16,337 nt of DNA from Thermodesulfatator sp. (GTDB taxonomy: Bacteria; Desulfobacterota; Dissulfuribacteria; Dissulfuribacterales; QOAL01). Both the position numbers and the translations under genes were made by a program. Location: assembly GCA_003978135.1 (NCBI GenBank), contig QOAL01000018.1, positions 1-16,337 on the forward strand, in the 5' to 3' direction. Shown here piece by piece: positions 6,522-14,340 of the stretch. Each line of letters starts with the position of its first letter. The stretch's first letter is position 1. The notes under the pieces were generated by a model. That model did not search any database and was not told the DNA's origin. It was given only the letters and a program-made list of their open reading frames with translations.

Positions 6522-8267
6522 TTATTGACTTGTCTGTTTCGCAGAAAGCACCTGAATCTTTCTGCCAAGGTCCATGGCCAGATCTTTTTTACCAAGGAGA
6601 TCTGCACAATACCTGGCGTATTCAAGTGCCCTGGGGCTGTGACTGTTCCTGAGAAATATTTGCAATGCCTTTTCCTGATTTCCGCTGTTCATCAGGCTGA
6701 CCCCGTAACACAAATTCATGTCCAAGGCATCAGGAAAGTGCCTCAGGCCCTGTTCCAATAATTCCAGCACCTGGAGATGCTGTCCTTTTCTTTGAAGGAG
6801 CATTGCCAATCCCAGGTATGCACGTTCATCAGGGTGGAACTCCAAGGCCTTTCTAAACAGTTTTTCTGCCGTTTTGTCAGGATGAGGAATATCCTTGATG
6901 TTGGAATAATCACCGAAGGCAAAGGTCATACCAAGGCGTGACAGAAAATCAGCGTGAAGGGCGTGAAGTTCAGGCATGTCTTTCAACTTTACAGATTCGG
7001 CATATCTGGGAAGGTTTTTGTAAAAGGCCTTTCGCAGTCTTTTGCCAAAACTCAGTACCATTTCTCGGGATATTGAAGAATCTGTTTCAAAATACATGAT
7101 ATCTTCCACCCGCTTTAGCCATATGTCGTCTGTAGCACCGGTGCGCCTTTTGAAATCATCGTAGAGGGCGGTGCCGGGGAATATATCAAGGATATAAAAG
7201 ATGGCGCTGAGCGGCCTTATCTTATCCATGAGCCTTATACTTTCGGTAATGCTTTTCTTGTTTTCCCCGGGAGAGCCGTAGATGAAATAGGCCCTTGGCA
7301 TGAGTCCCAGGGCCGAGGCCATGTCAAAGGCCCTTGTTATCTCACTGTTGGTGATGTTTTTGTTCAAGGTCTTTCTGATCCTGGAGGAGCCGCTTTCCAC
7401 ACCGAAACTTATCTGTATGCATCCGGCCCGTCTCATCCAGTAGAGAATTTCTTCGTCCACGTGATTAACCCTGGAGATAGCAGCCCAGTTTATGGCAAGA
7501 TTCTTGTCTATAATGCCCTTGCAGATTTGAATTACCCGATCCTTTTTCAGGGTAAAGGTGTCATCTGACACATAAAAAAATTTTTCACCCTTGCTGGCAA
7601 GATTTGCTATTTGGTTTACAAAATAGTCCGGGCTGTGAAAACGCACCTTTCTCTTCCATATCCTGGGGGAGCCACAGAAAGCACAATTCCACGGACAGCC
7701 TCTGGATGAGATCACATGCTGGAAGGTAAAATGCTCGGATGGATCGGGCAGGGTATCGAGATCTTCTATAAAGGCCGGGGGATCATTGGCCATTAAGGTC
7801 TTGCCATGCCTTGAGGCAATTCCAGGAAGGCCGGGAATTTTGCCGTGTTTGCCCTGGGCCAGGAGATCGGCCATGCTGGTCATGGTATGTTCTCCTTCTC
7901 CCATGACGATAAAGTCTATTTCCCTGAAGTGGTTAAGCAGGTGCTGCCAGAGGAATACCGCACCAGGGCCTCCAAAGACCACGGGAATTTCCGGAAAAAG
8001 AGATTTGGAGATCCTGGCGATATCGATTCCTCCCCACCTGTTTGCATGAAGTATGGATATGCCAACCAGATCTGGTGAAATGGACCTGAGGATTTCCCTT
8101 ATTTGGCCCTGTTTGCCCTGCATATCGAAGAAATTCAGGATCTCGCATGAATGCCCTGCCGCCTTGAGGCATGCACCAATGTAATAAAGCCCTATTGGTA
8201 CCACCCTGATGTCATAATCCTGAAGTCTTGGATCAAGGCAATATGGATTGATCAGGACTATTTTCAT
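6522..8267 (-). CDS. B12-binding radical SAM protein with TPR-like C-terminal domain
   Basis: A 581-residue protein of three parts. Residues ~1-140 resemble a cobalamin-binding Rossmann domain (MKIVLINPY start, VPIGLYYIGACLKAAGH, VVFGGPGA, and VMGEGEHT near 121-128). Residues ~183-400 form a radical SAM core with the 4Fe-4S motif C191-x3-C195-x2-C198 (GCPWNCAFCG) and the SAM-binding YGSPGE region. Residues ~455-575 look like tetratricopeptide helical repeats (LFRKALEFHPDERAYLGLAM and two further repeats). The BchE/HpnP-type superfamily includes methyltransferases and cyclases; the substrate cannot be inferred. The ATG at 8267 is preceded by gggaga on the minus strand. It is transcribed divergently from the dsr operon. 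The fused TPR part suggests a partner protein or assembly platform. Confidence 0.9.
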   Translation of the reverse strand: MKIVLINPYCLDPRLQDYDIRVVPIGLYYIGACLKAAGHSCEILNFFDMQGKQGQIREILRSISPDLVGISILHANRWGGIDIARISKSLFPEIPVVFGGPGAVFLWQHLLNHFREIDFIVMGEGEHTMTSMADLLAQGKHGKIPGLPGIASRHGKTLMANDPPAFIEDLDTLPDPSEHFTFQHVISSRGCPWNCAFCGSPRIWKRKVRFHSPDYFVNQIANLASKGEKFFYVSDDTFTLKKDRVIQICKGIIDKNLAINWAAISRVNHVDEEILYWMRRAGCIQISFGVESGSSRIRKTLNKNITNSEITRAFDMASALGLMPRAYFIYGSPGENKKSITESIRLMDKIRPLSAIFYILDIFPGTALYDDFKRRTGATDDIWLKRVEDIMYFETDSSISREMVLSFGKRLRKAFYKNLPRYAESVKLKDMPELHALHADFLSRLGMTFAFGDYSNIKDIPHPDKTAEKLFRKALEFHPDERAYLGLAMLLQRKGQHLQVLELLEQGLRHFPDALDMNLCYGVSLMNSGNQEKALQIFLRNSHSPRALEYARYCADLLGKKDLAMDLGRKIQVLSAKQTSQ

Positions 8268-8584
8268 ATGTCTCCCTTTTAATGTGCGCTGCCGCTATCA
8301 TAAATTGGGAATCCGTGGTGGCAGCTGCACCTTGCGTAAATATTTTCACTTGTGTTCACCGGTTTGTAACCTACTATAAAATCAGGAAAAAAGAAATTGA
8401 CGTGGAGGTAATCATTTAAAATCACCCTCTTATTTGCAAATTAGTGACTTGACACACAAGCTCTTTTTGTCTATAGATAGTCTATCCTGGCTGAATGGTC
8501 ATTCATTAATGCTTTTGCCGGGAGGGGAGCTAAATATAAGACGTCGATTTCACGCCGTTTTCTTTACCATAGGAGGCTTCATTG
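8268..8584. other. Divergent regulatory region: radical SAM gene / dsr operon
   Basis: A ~315 bp gene-free spacer between divergent genes. It holds the dsr-side promoter (8449-8477), a leader of about 100 nt containing the small palindrome gaatg-gt-cattc (about 8494-8505), and a strong ribosome binding site at 8571-8576. A promoter for the radical SAM gene must also lie here, but I find no convincing one. No reading frame in it looks real. Confidence 0.6.
8449..8477 (+). promoter_or_regulatory. Near-consensus sigma-70 promoter of the dsr operon
   Basis: A perfect TTGACA (8449-8454) and TATAGA (8472-8477) are separated by exactly 17 bp. The expected start of transcription is near 8484, leaving a leader of about 100 nt before the RsbRD-like gene. 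This is the best promoter match in front of the dsr genes and suggests strong housekeeping expression. Confidence 0.7.
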
Positions 8585-9238
8585 GTGAACAGTTCGGATT
8601 CAAAGCTGCGGCAAATTTTTGAACAGCTGAATCCTCTTGATTTTAAGCATGAAGAGGATTCCATCAGGCAAGCCCAGGAAGAAAAGCTCAGGGCTATTCT
8701 CCATGAAAAAAAGGGGGCGGTGGTTGAAAAATGGGTAAAGGTTATTCACAATACCTATCCTCCTGAGACCGCCCAATTTCTGAATTCCCAGAAAAACAGG
8801 TTTGCAAATCCCATAGGTGCTTCCATCTCCGATTCGGTATGGCCCCTTTACGACCAGCTTACCGGCGATCCTGATCCTGAAACAACAAAAAAACATCTGG
8901 ACGTCCTGATACGGGTAAGGGCAGTGCAGGATTTTACTCCGGCTGGCGCCCTCAATATCATGTTCGAACTTAAAAAGATTATCAGGCAGGAAGTGCTTAA
9001 AGATGTCCTCGAACATGACCTGCTGGAAAGGTTTCTTGAGTTTGAGTCAAAGATTGACCGTTTTGCCCTCCTTGCCTTTGACGTATTCATGGAATGCAGG
9101 GAAAAGGTGTGGCAGATCAAGCGAAATGACTTGCTGAAGAGGCCTTATATACTTCAGGGAGGCATGTGTCCTTCGTATATGTTGCGGCGAGGTAAGCAAC
9201 ACCTCGAAAAAATGGAAAAGGAAAAAACACAACATTAA
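8585..9238 (+). CDS. RsbRD-like (RsbT co-antagonist N-terminal domain) protein, first gene of dsr operon
   Basis: A ~217-residue soluble, mostly helical protein resembling the RsbRD N-terminal domain found in stressosome-type proteins and in stand-alone proteins encoded upstream of dsrM in sulfate reducers. Family-like features are the AILHEKKGAVVEKWVKVI helix and the RVRAVQDFTPAGALNIMFEL block with the following amphipathic helices. There is no STAS domain and no membrane segment, so it is not a complete RsbR. I place the start at GTG 8585, 8 nt after the strong aggagg at 8571-8576; TTG 8582 in the same frame is possible. It ends 15 nt before dsrM and follows the operon promoter, so it is co-expressed with the complex. 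The role is unknown; sensing or assembly would be guesses. Confidence 0.82.
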   Translation: MNSSDSKLRQIFEQLNPLDFKHEEDSIRQAQEEKLRAILHEKKGAVVEKWVKVIHNTYPPETAQFLNSQKNRFANPIGASISDSVWPLYDQLTGDPDPETTKKHLDVLIRVRAVQDFTPAGALNIMFELKKIIRQEVLKDVLEHDLLERFLEFESKIDRFALLAFDVFMECREKVWQIKRNDLLKRPYILQGGMCPSYMLRRGKQHLEKMEKEKTQH

Positions 9239-9253
9239 TTAAGAGGAGTAGAG

Positions 9254-10249
9254 ATGATAACGCGTATCATTCTGGCATTCGGGGCAGTTGTGGCAATCGT
9301 AGTAGCGGCCTGGATGGGCGGATCAGTGCCTGGCCTTCAACCATTGATCGGGGTGGCCTTGCCCTATGTGGCCTTTGCCATCTTTCTCATTGGCTTCGCC
9401 ATGAAGGTGATCAAGTGGGCGAAGTCACCTGTGCCCTTTCGTATTCCCACCACTGCAGGGCAGGAATTCAGCCTGCCATGGATTAAATGGTCCAAGATCG
9501 ACAATCCAAGCACCACTGGTGGCGTGATCTTGAGGATGTTTTTTGAAATCTGCTGCTTCAGATCTCTTTTTCGCAACATGAGGACAGATCTGAGATCCGG
9601 CTGGCTTATTCACCATCCCACAAAGTGGCTTTGGCTCCTGGCCCTTGGCTTCCATTATTCCTTCTTGATCATTGCCCTGCGTCACCTGAGGCTTTTTGTA
9701 CAGCCTGTGCCCGGCTTTGTGGAGACCCTGGATGCTGTTGACGGCATGTTCCAGATCGGCATCCCCCCGATCTACCTGACGGATCTGTTTATACTGTTAT
9801 GCCTGACCGGTCTGCTCATCAGGAGGCTTTGCCTGCCGAAGATGAGGTTCATGTCCCTGGTGGCTGACTATTTTCCCCTGTTTCTCATACTTGGCATAGT
9901 AATTTCCGGGTTGCTAATGAGGTTTGTCTACAGGGTGGATATTACTGCAGTAAAGGCCCTTGCAAACGGCATCGCAAGTTTTCATCCGGTAGTGCCCGAG
10001 GGAATCGGCAGTATCTTTTTCGTACATATAGCCTTGGTAAGTACACTTTTGGCCTACTTCCCCTTCAGCAAGCTGATGCACATGGGTGGTGTGTTCATGA
10101 GTCCCACTCGAAATCTGGCAAATACCAACAGGATGGAATATCACGAGAATCCTTGGCGCAAGCCGCCCAAGTTCCATTCCTATGAAGAGTACGAGGACAT
10201 GTATAGGGAGTATATGAAAGAGGCTGGTTTACCTTTGGAGAGAGAATAA
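9254..10249 (+). CDS. dsrM: DsrM, membrane cytochrome b subunit of DsrMKJOP
   Basis: Integral membrane subunit of the NarI-like cytochrome b type; it carries haem b and exchanges electrons with the menaquinone pool and DsrK. At 331 residues it matches the usual DsrM length. Hydrophobic segments are seen near residues 5-24, 32-52, 122-142, 172-192, 205-226 and 252-272. Histidines in or next to the helices (H134, H144, H258, H276) are candidates for haem ligands. The C-terminal tail is polar and cytoplasmic-looking (EYHENPWRKPPKFHSYEEYEDMYREY). The ATG at 9254 has aagaggagtag upstream. dsrK starts 18 nt after its stop, in the canonical MKJOP order. Confidence 0.95.
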   Translation: MITRIILAFGAVVAIVVAAWMGGSVPGLQPLIGVALPYVAFAIFLIGFAMKVIKWAKSPVPFRIPTTAGQEFSLPWIKWSKIDNPSTTGGVILRMFFEICCFRSLFRNMRTDLRSGWLIHHPTKWLWLLALGFHYSFLIIALRHLRLFVQPVPGFVETLDAVDGMFQIGIPPIYLTDLFILLCLTGLLIRRLCLPKMRFMSLVADYFPLFLILGIVISGLLMRFVYRVDITAVKALANGIASFHPVVPEGIGSIFFVHIALVSTLLAYFPFSKLMHMGGVFMSPTRNLANTNRMEYHENPWRKPPKFHSYEEYEDMYREYMKEAGLPLERE

Positions 10250-10267
10250 GTAAAGGGAAAAGATATC

Positions 10268-11887
10268 ATGGCAAAAGAATTGACACCCCAAGAAATGATG
10301 AGGATTGACCTCCGTCCCCCCACAAGGGACTGGATGGACATTCCTACTGTAATCAAGCCTGGCATCTACTGTTATCCAGCAAAGCCTGAGAAGGTTGAAA
10401 TAGTAGGAATGCCCAATGGCCACGTCTGGAGTCCAGTGGAAGAGGACTGGGGACTTCCAGAAGACTGGAAGGAGACATTCCTGGAGGGAATGAGGGAAAG
10501 GCTCAACAAGCACCGTTCCTTCAAGATTTTCATGGATATCTGTGTCAGGTGTGGCGCATGTGCAGATAAATGCCATTTCTTCCTGGGCTCCGGCGATCCC
10601 AAAAACATGCCTGTGGTGAGAGCCGAACTAATTCGGTCTATTTACAGGGGAGAATTTACCAAGGCTGGAAAGATACTCGGCAGGATTGCAGGTGGTAGGA
10701 AGCTTACCGAGGATGTCCTCAAGGAGATCTGGTACTATATGTTCCAGTGTACAGAGTGCAGGCGCTGTTCCCTGTTCTGTCCATACGGAATTGACACGGC
10801 TGAAGTTACAATTATAGGCCGGGAACTCCTTAATCTGTTTGGTCTTAATATAAACTGGATACAGGAACCTGTTGCTAATTGCTACGAGACAGGAAACCAC
10901 CTGGGCCTTCTTCCTCATACCTTCAAGCAGAATATCGAGTTCATGTGCATGGACATCGAGGAATTTGTTGGTATTACCATAGAGCCTCCGTTCAACAAGA
11001 AAGGGGCTGAAATCCTCTTTACCACGCCATCTGGAGACGTGTTCGCAGAGCCTGGGATTTTTACCCTTGCAGGTTACCTGATCCTCTTTGAGCACATAGG
11101 CCTTGATTACACGTGGAGTACCTATAACAGCGAGGGTGGAAACTTCGGCTTTTTCACCTCCCTTGACATGGCCCAGCGGCTCAATGCGAAGATATATGCC
11201 GAGGCCAAGAGGCTGGGGGTCAAGTGGATACTCGGCGGCGAGTGCGGCCACATGTGGCGAGTGGTGCATCAGTATATGAATACATTTAATGGTCCTCCTG
11301 ATTTTCTCGAGGAACCCGTATCCCCCATCACAGGCACCAAGTTTGAAAATGCAAAGTCTGCAAAGATGGTTCATATTACGGAATTTACTGCTGATCTCAT
11401 CAAGCATAATAAACTCAAGCTTGATCCCAGTAGAAACGACCATCTGACAGTGACATACCATGACTCCTGCAATCCGTCTCGTGGTATGGGCATGTTCGAG
11501 GAACCAAGATATGTAATAAAGAACGTTTGTAATAACTTTTACGACATGCCGGAAAATACCATCAGGGAGCAGACCTTTTGCTGCGGCAGCGGCGCAGGTC
11601 TGAATGCTGGCGAAAACATGGAGCTCAGGCTGAGGGGCGGTCTTCCCAGAGCCAATGCAGTCAAATATGTACACGAACGCTTTGGTGTGAACATGCTCTC
11701 ATGCGTTTGTGCAATTGACAGGGCTGTTCTTCCTGCCTCCATGGAATACTGGGTACCCGGCGTTGATGTCTGTGGTGTCTCGGAGTTGGTCGCCAATGCG
11801 TTGATCATGGAAGGTGAAAATGATCGGAGTCTTAACCTGCGCGGCGAACCGATTCCAGGAAGAGGGGAGGTAACAGAAGATGTATGA
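10268..11887 (+). CDS. dsrK: DsrK, HdrD-like iron-sulfur catalytic subunit
   Basis: Cytoplasmic subunit related to the catalytic subunit HdrD of heterodisulfide reductase; it is believed to act on the DsrC trisulfide/disulfide. It has 539 residues. Two regular 4Fe-4S motifs are visible: C92-x2-C95-x2-C98-x3-C102 and C161-x2-C164-x2-C167-x3-C171-P. The C-terminal half has CCG-type elements: GGECGH near residue 323, HDSCNPSRGMG near 399, and CCGSGAG with Cys438-Cys439, which are the expected ligands of the special HdrB/D-type cluster. No signal peptide or membrane helix is present. The start codon is ATG 10268, and the 3' end overlaps dsrJ by 8 nt, indicating translational coupling. Confidence 0.97.
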   Translation: MAKELTPQEMMRIDLRPPTRDWMDIPTVIKPGIYCYPAKPEKVEIVGMPNGHVWSPVEEDWGLPEDWKETFLEGMRERLNKHRSFKIFMDICVRCGACADKCHFFLGSGDPKNMPVVRAELIRSIYRGEFTKAGKILGRIAGGRKLTEDVLKEIWYYMFQCTECRRCSLFCPYGIDTAEVTIIGRELLNLFGLNINWIQEPVANCYETGNHLGLLPHTFKQNIEFMCMDIEEFVGITIEPPFNKKGAEILFTTPSGDVFAEPGIFTLAGYLILFEHIGLDYTWSTYNSEGGNFGFFTSLDMAQRLNAKIYAEAKRLGVKWILGGECGHMWRVVHQYMNTFNGPPDFLEEPVSPITGTKFENAKSAKMVHITEFTADLIKHNKLKLDPSRNDHLTVTYHDSCNPSRGMGMFEEPRYVIKNVCNNFYDMPENTIREQTFCCGSGAGLNAGENMELRLRGGLPRANAVKYVHERFGVNMLSCVCAIDRAVLPASMEYWVPGVDVCGVSELVANALIMEGENDRSLNLRGEPIPGRGEVTEDV

Positions 11888-12278
11888 TTCAGGAAAGGTC
11901 ATAATCGGACTATTGATCTTTGCAGGGATTTTTCTCTTTCCCTTCGTGTACCAGCATGGTGCTCCTGCAGAAAAGCCGAAGCCCAGCCTTGATACACCAG
12001 CGATTAAGGCTCTTCCGGTGAAGAAATGCGTTGAGGATACCCATTTCATGATCACTACCCACATGCAGTTCCTCAATGACTGGCGTGATCAGGCACTCAG
12101 GGACGGCAACAGGTGGTATGTGAACAAGGCAGGAAAGAAGGTATGGATCAGCCTGCAGAATACATGCATGAAATGCCATTCCAACAAGAAGGACTTCTGC
12201 GATAAATGTCACAATTACGCGGCAGTGCAGCCCTATTGCTGGGATTGTCATTATGATCCGAATGGGAGCAAGCTATGA
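11880..12278 (+). CDS. dsrJ: DsrJ, periplasmic triheme cytochrome c
   Basis: A 132-residue protein with an N-terminal hydrophobic stretch (about residues 7-24) that can be an uncleaved signal anchor, placing the rest in the periplasm. Three c-type haem motifs lie in the C-terminal third: CMKCH, CDKCH and CWDCH. Known DsrJ proteins bind three haems, one with unusual His/Cys ligation. Cys50, which lies outside all CxxCH motifs in the context PVKKCVEDTHFM, is the natural candidate for that ligand. The start ATG overlaps the dsrK stop by 8 nt, and its own stop overlaps the dsrO start (ATGA), so K, J and O are tightly coupled. Confidence 0.95.
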   Translation: MYDSGKVIIGLLIFAGIFLFPFVYQHGAPAEKPKPSLDTPAIKALPVKKCVEDTHFMITTHMQFLNDWRDQALRDGNRWYVNKAGKKVWISLQNTCMKCHSNKKDFCDKCHNYAAVQPYCWDCHYDPNGSKL

Positions 12279-13108
12279 GTATGGATAGAAGAAAATTCTT
12301 AAAGGTGGCCGGCCTTTCAACGTTGATTGGCCTTGGTGGAAGCAGTGCCTTTGAATTACTTAAGCCTGGGAAGGTGGATGCCGAAATGGAGCACGAGGGT
12401 CATCATGGCGGACACCATGGAAAGGCCCACAAAAAAGAAGAAGATACTGGGCCTAAGACACGCTGGGCTATGCTCATTGATATGAAGGCCATCACCAAGG
12501 AGAAGGCTGAAAAGATAGTACATACCTGTCATCATGCGCACAATGTGCCCAACTGGGGTGATCCAAAAAATGAAATAAAGTGGATCTGGGAGGAAGAATA
12601 CGAGCACGTGTTTCCGGACAGCTATAATGAGTACGATGAGATACTGGAAAAGCTGCCCTTTCTCCTCATGTGCAATCACTGTGATGAACCGCCCTGCGCC
12701 AGGGTTTGTCCGGTAGAAGCTACTTTCAGGCGTCCGGATGGAATAGTGGCCCAGGATTATCACAGGTGTATCGGGTGCAGGTTTTGTATGGCCGCCTGCC
12801 CGTACGGCTCCAGGAGTTTCAACTGGCTTGATCCCAGGGTGAAGCTCAAGGAGGAAATGGCTAAGGGCAGGAAGCTGAACAAGCGCTTTCCCACCAGGAT
12901 GCGTGGCGTGGTTGAAAAGTGCAATTTCTGTGTGGAACGCCTGGCAGAAGGTAAACAACCTGCATGCGTGGAGGCGTGTCCGGACGTCATGCATTTTGGC
13001 AACCTGGCAGATGAAAATTCCAATGTCCGGAAGATCCTCAGGGCGAGAATCTCCCTGCGGCGCAAGCTGGAGCTTGGAACCAAACCATCAGTTTTCTATC
13101 TGGTATAG
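12275..13108 (+). CDS. dsrO: DsrO, Tat-exported ferredoxin-like subunit
   Basis: Periplasmic iron-sulfur subunit that links DsrJ with the membrane subunit DsrP. It has 277 residues. The N-terminus carries a twin-arginine signal (DRRKFLK at 4-10 followed by a hydrophobic stretch to about residue 29). A histidine-rich linker follows at about 40-52. Three complete cysteine quartets are seen: C133/136/141/145, C165/168/171/175 and C216/219/231/235. In related four-cluster proteins a further quartet lies near the N-terminus; here only Cys85 (VHTCHHAHN) remains there, so three 4Fe-4S clusters are predicted. The ATG at 12275 overlaps the dsrJ stop; the in-frame ATG at 12281 is an alternative. dsrP follows after 12 nt. 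Confidence 0.95.
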   Translation: MSMDRRKFLKVAGLSTLIGLGGSSAFELLKPGKVDAEMEHEGHHGGHHGKAHKKEEDTGPKTRWAMLIDMKAITKEKAEKIVHTCHHAHNVPNWGDPKNEIKWIWEEEYEHVFPDSYNEYDEILEKLPFLLMCNHCDEPPCARVCPVEATFRRPDGIVAQDYHRCIGCRFCMAACPYGSRSFNWLDPRVKLKEEMAKGRKLNKRFPTRMRGVVEKCNFCVERLAEGKQPACVEACPDVMHFGNLADENSNVRKILRARISLRRKLELGTKPSVFYLV

Positions 13109-13120
13109 TGTGAGGGCATC

Positions 13121-14281
13121 ATGATTGAAAAGGCATTAAAAGGGTCATCTGTTTACTGGGGATGGGTGATATTCTTACTCTGTATAATCGGGGCAGGGTT
13201 TCTGGCCTACCTCTACCAGTTGAAGGTAGGTCTCGGGGTTACCGGTATGAGCAGGGACATCTCCTGGGGTGTATATATCGCCCAATTCACCTACTTCGTC
13301 GGTGTTGCAGCAGGAGCAGTCATGCTGGTTATCCCCAAGTATCTTCACCATTATACCAAGTACGCAAAGGTAGTGGTCTTCGGGGAATTCATAGCCATAG
13401 CAGCAGTTATCATGTGTTTGCTGTTTATCGTGGTTGACATCGGGCAGCCCATGAGGATGATGAATGTGGTCATTCATCCCACACCTCACTCAATGCTCTT
13501 CTATGACATGATTGTTTTAAACGGCTATCTGCTTATAAACATAATCTGTGGATACAATACACTTCTTGCAGACAAGAAGGGGTTGCCATGTCCCGGTTGG
13601 GTCAAGCCTGTAATTTACCTGTCTATACCGTGGGCTATCAGTATCCATACCGTAACGGCATTTCTGTATGCCGGTCTTCCTGGAAGGCATTTCTGGCTGA
13701 CAGCCATCATGGCACCACGCTTCCTGGCCTCGGCCTTTGCTGCAGGTCCATCTCTCCTGGTAATGCTTCTTCTTTTCCTGAGGAAGTACACCAAGTTCGA
13801 CGCCGGGCAGGATGCATTGCAAAATATTGCAAGGACCATCTGTTACGCCATGATAGTGAACTTCTTCTTCATGGGTATGGAATTCTTTACGGCTTTTTAC
13901 AGTAATATTCCAGGCCACAAGGCTACACTGGAATATCTGTTCTGGGGCATTGGAGAGTACGGGAATCTGGTGCCTTTCATGAGGGCATGCATTGTCATCG
14001 GCTTTGCAGGCATCTTTATACTCCTGGTGCCGTCCATCAGGCGCAAGCCCCTGTGGCTGGCCATTGGATGCGCATGCGTATTCCTGGCCACGTGGATTGA
14101 CAAGGGTGTCGGCCTGGTAATTGGCGGTTTCATACCTAGTCCGCTGGAAGTGATTACTGAATACCATCCAACATTTCCTGAAATCACAATTGCAACTGCA
14201 ATATGGGCGGTTGGAGGATTGGTGCTGACAATACTGTACAAGGTGGCTGTAACGGTCAGGGAGGAAGAACAGATAGTCTGA
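13121..14281 (+). CDS. dsrP: DsrP, NrfD-like membrane quinol-interacting subunit
   Basis: Integral membrane protein of the NrfD/PsrC type, expected to exchange electrons between menaquinone and the periplasmic DsrO/DsrJ. At 386 residues with about ten hydrophobic segments it has the usual family size. Family-type elements are the GVYIAQFTYFVGVAAGAVML segment near residues 50-69 and the LFIVVDIGQPMRMMN loop near 107-121. The C-terminus ends in a short charged tail. The ATG at 13121 sits behind a weak purine-rich site, 12 nt after dsrO. A strong hairpin 30 nt after the stop closes the operon. Confidence 0.95.
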   Translation: MIEKALKGSSVYWGWVIFLLCIIGAGFLAYLYQLKVGLGVTGMSRDISWGVYIAQFTYFVGVAAGAVMLVIPKYLHHYTKYAKVVVFGEFIAIAAVIMCLLFIVVDIGQPMRMMNVVIHPTPHSMLFYDMIVLNGYLLINIICGYNTLLADKKGLPCPGWVKPVIYLSIPWAISIHTVTAFLYAGLPGRHFWLTAIMAPRFLASAFAAGPSLLVMLLLFLRKYTKFDAGQDALQNIARTICYAMIVNFFFMGMEFFTAFYSNIPGHKATLEYLFWGIGEYGNLVPFMRACIVIGFAGIFILLVPSIRRKPLWLAIGCACVFLATWIDKGVGLVIGGFIPSPLEVITEYHPTFPEITIATAIWAVGGLVLTILYKVAVTVREEEQIV

Positions 14282-14310
14282 CACAGCCTCTGAACAAACT
14301 ACATCTATTA

Positions 14311-14340
14311 CAGGCAGCCGCGTTACCGGCTGCCTGTTTC
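14311..14340 (+). terminator. Hairpin terminator of the dsr operon
   Basis: A perfect 10-bp stem, caggcagccg (14311-14320) with cggctgcctg (14327-14336), and a six-base loop, followed by TTTC. It lies 30 nt after dsrP. It also directly follows the stop (14339-14341) of the convergent zinc-ribbon frame, so it may serve both strands, though the minus-strand tail has few T. Confidence 0.75.

Noticed and set aside
10628..11674. Long minus-strand open frame (348 codons) inside dsrK
   Set aside because: It is a shadow frame opposite a well-supported gene; its residue pattern resembles no protein and it has no ribosome binding site.
13517..14284. Minus-strand open frame of 255 codons opposite dsrP
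   Set aside because: Its polar, Cys/His/Gln-rich content is what one gets reading opposite a membrane protein gene; dsrP explains the region.
14311..14340. Reading the dsrP-downstream palindrome as an attachment or recombination site
   Set aside because: Its position 30 nt after the last gene of the operon, perfect 10-bp stem and T-containing tail are better explained as a terminator.
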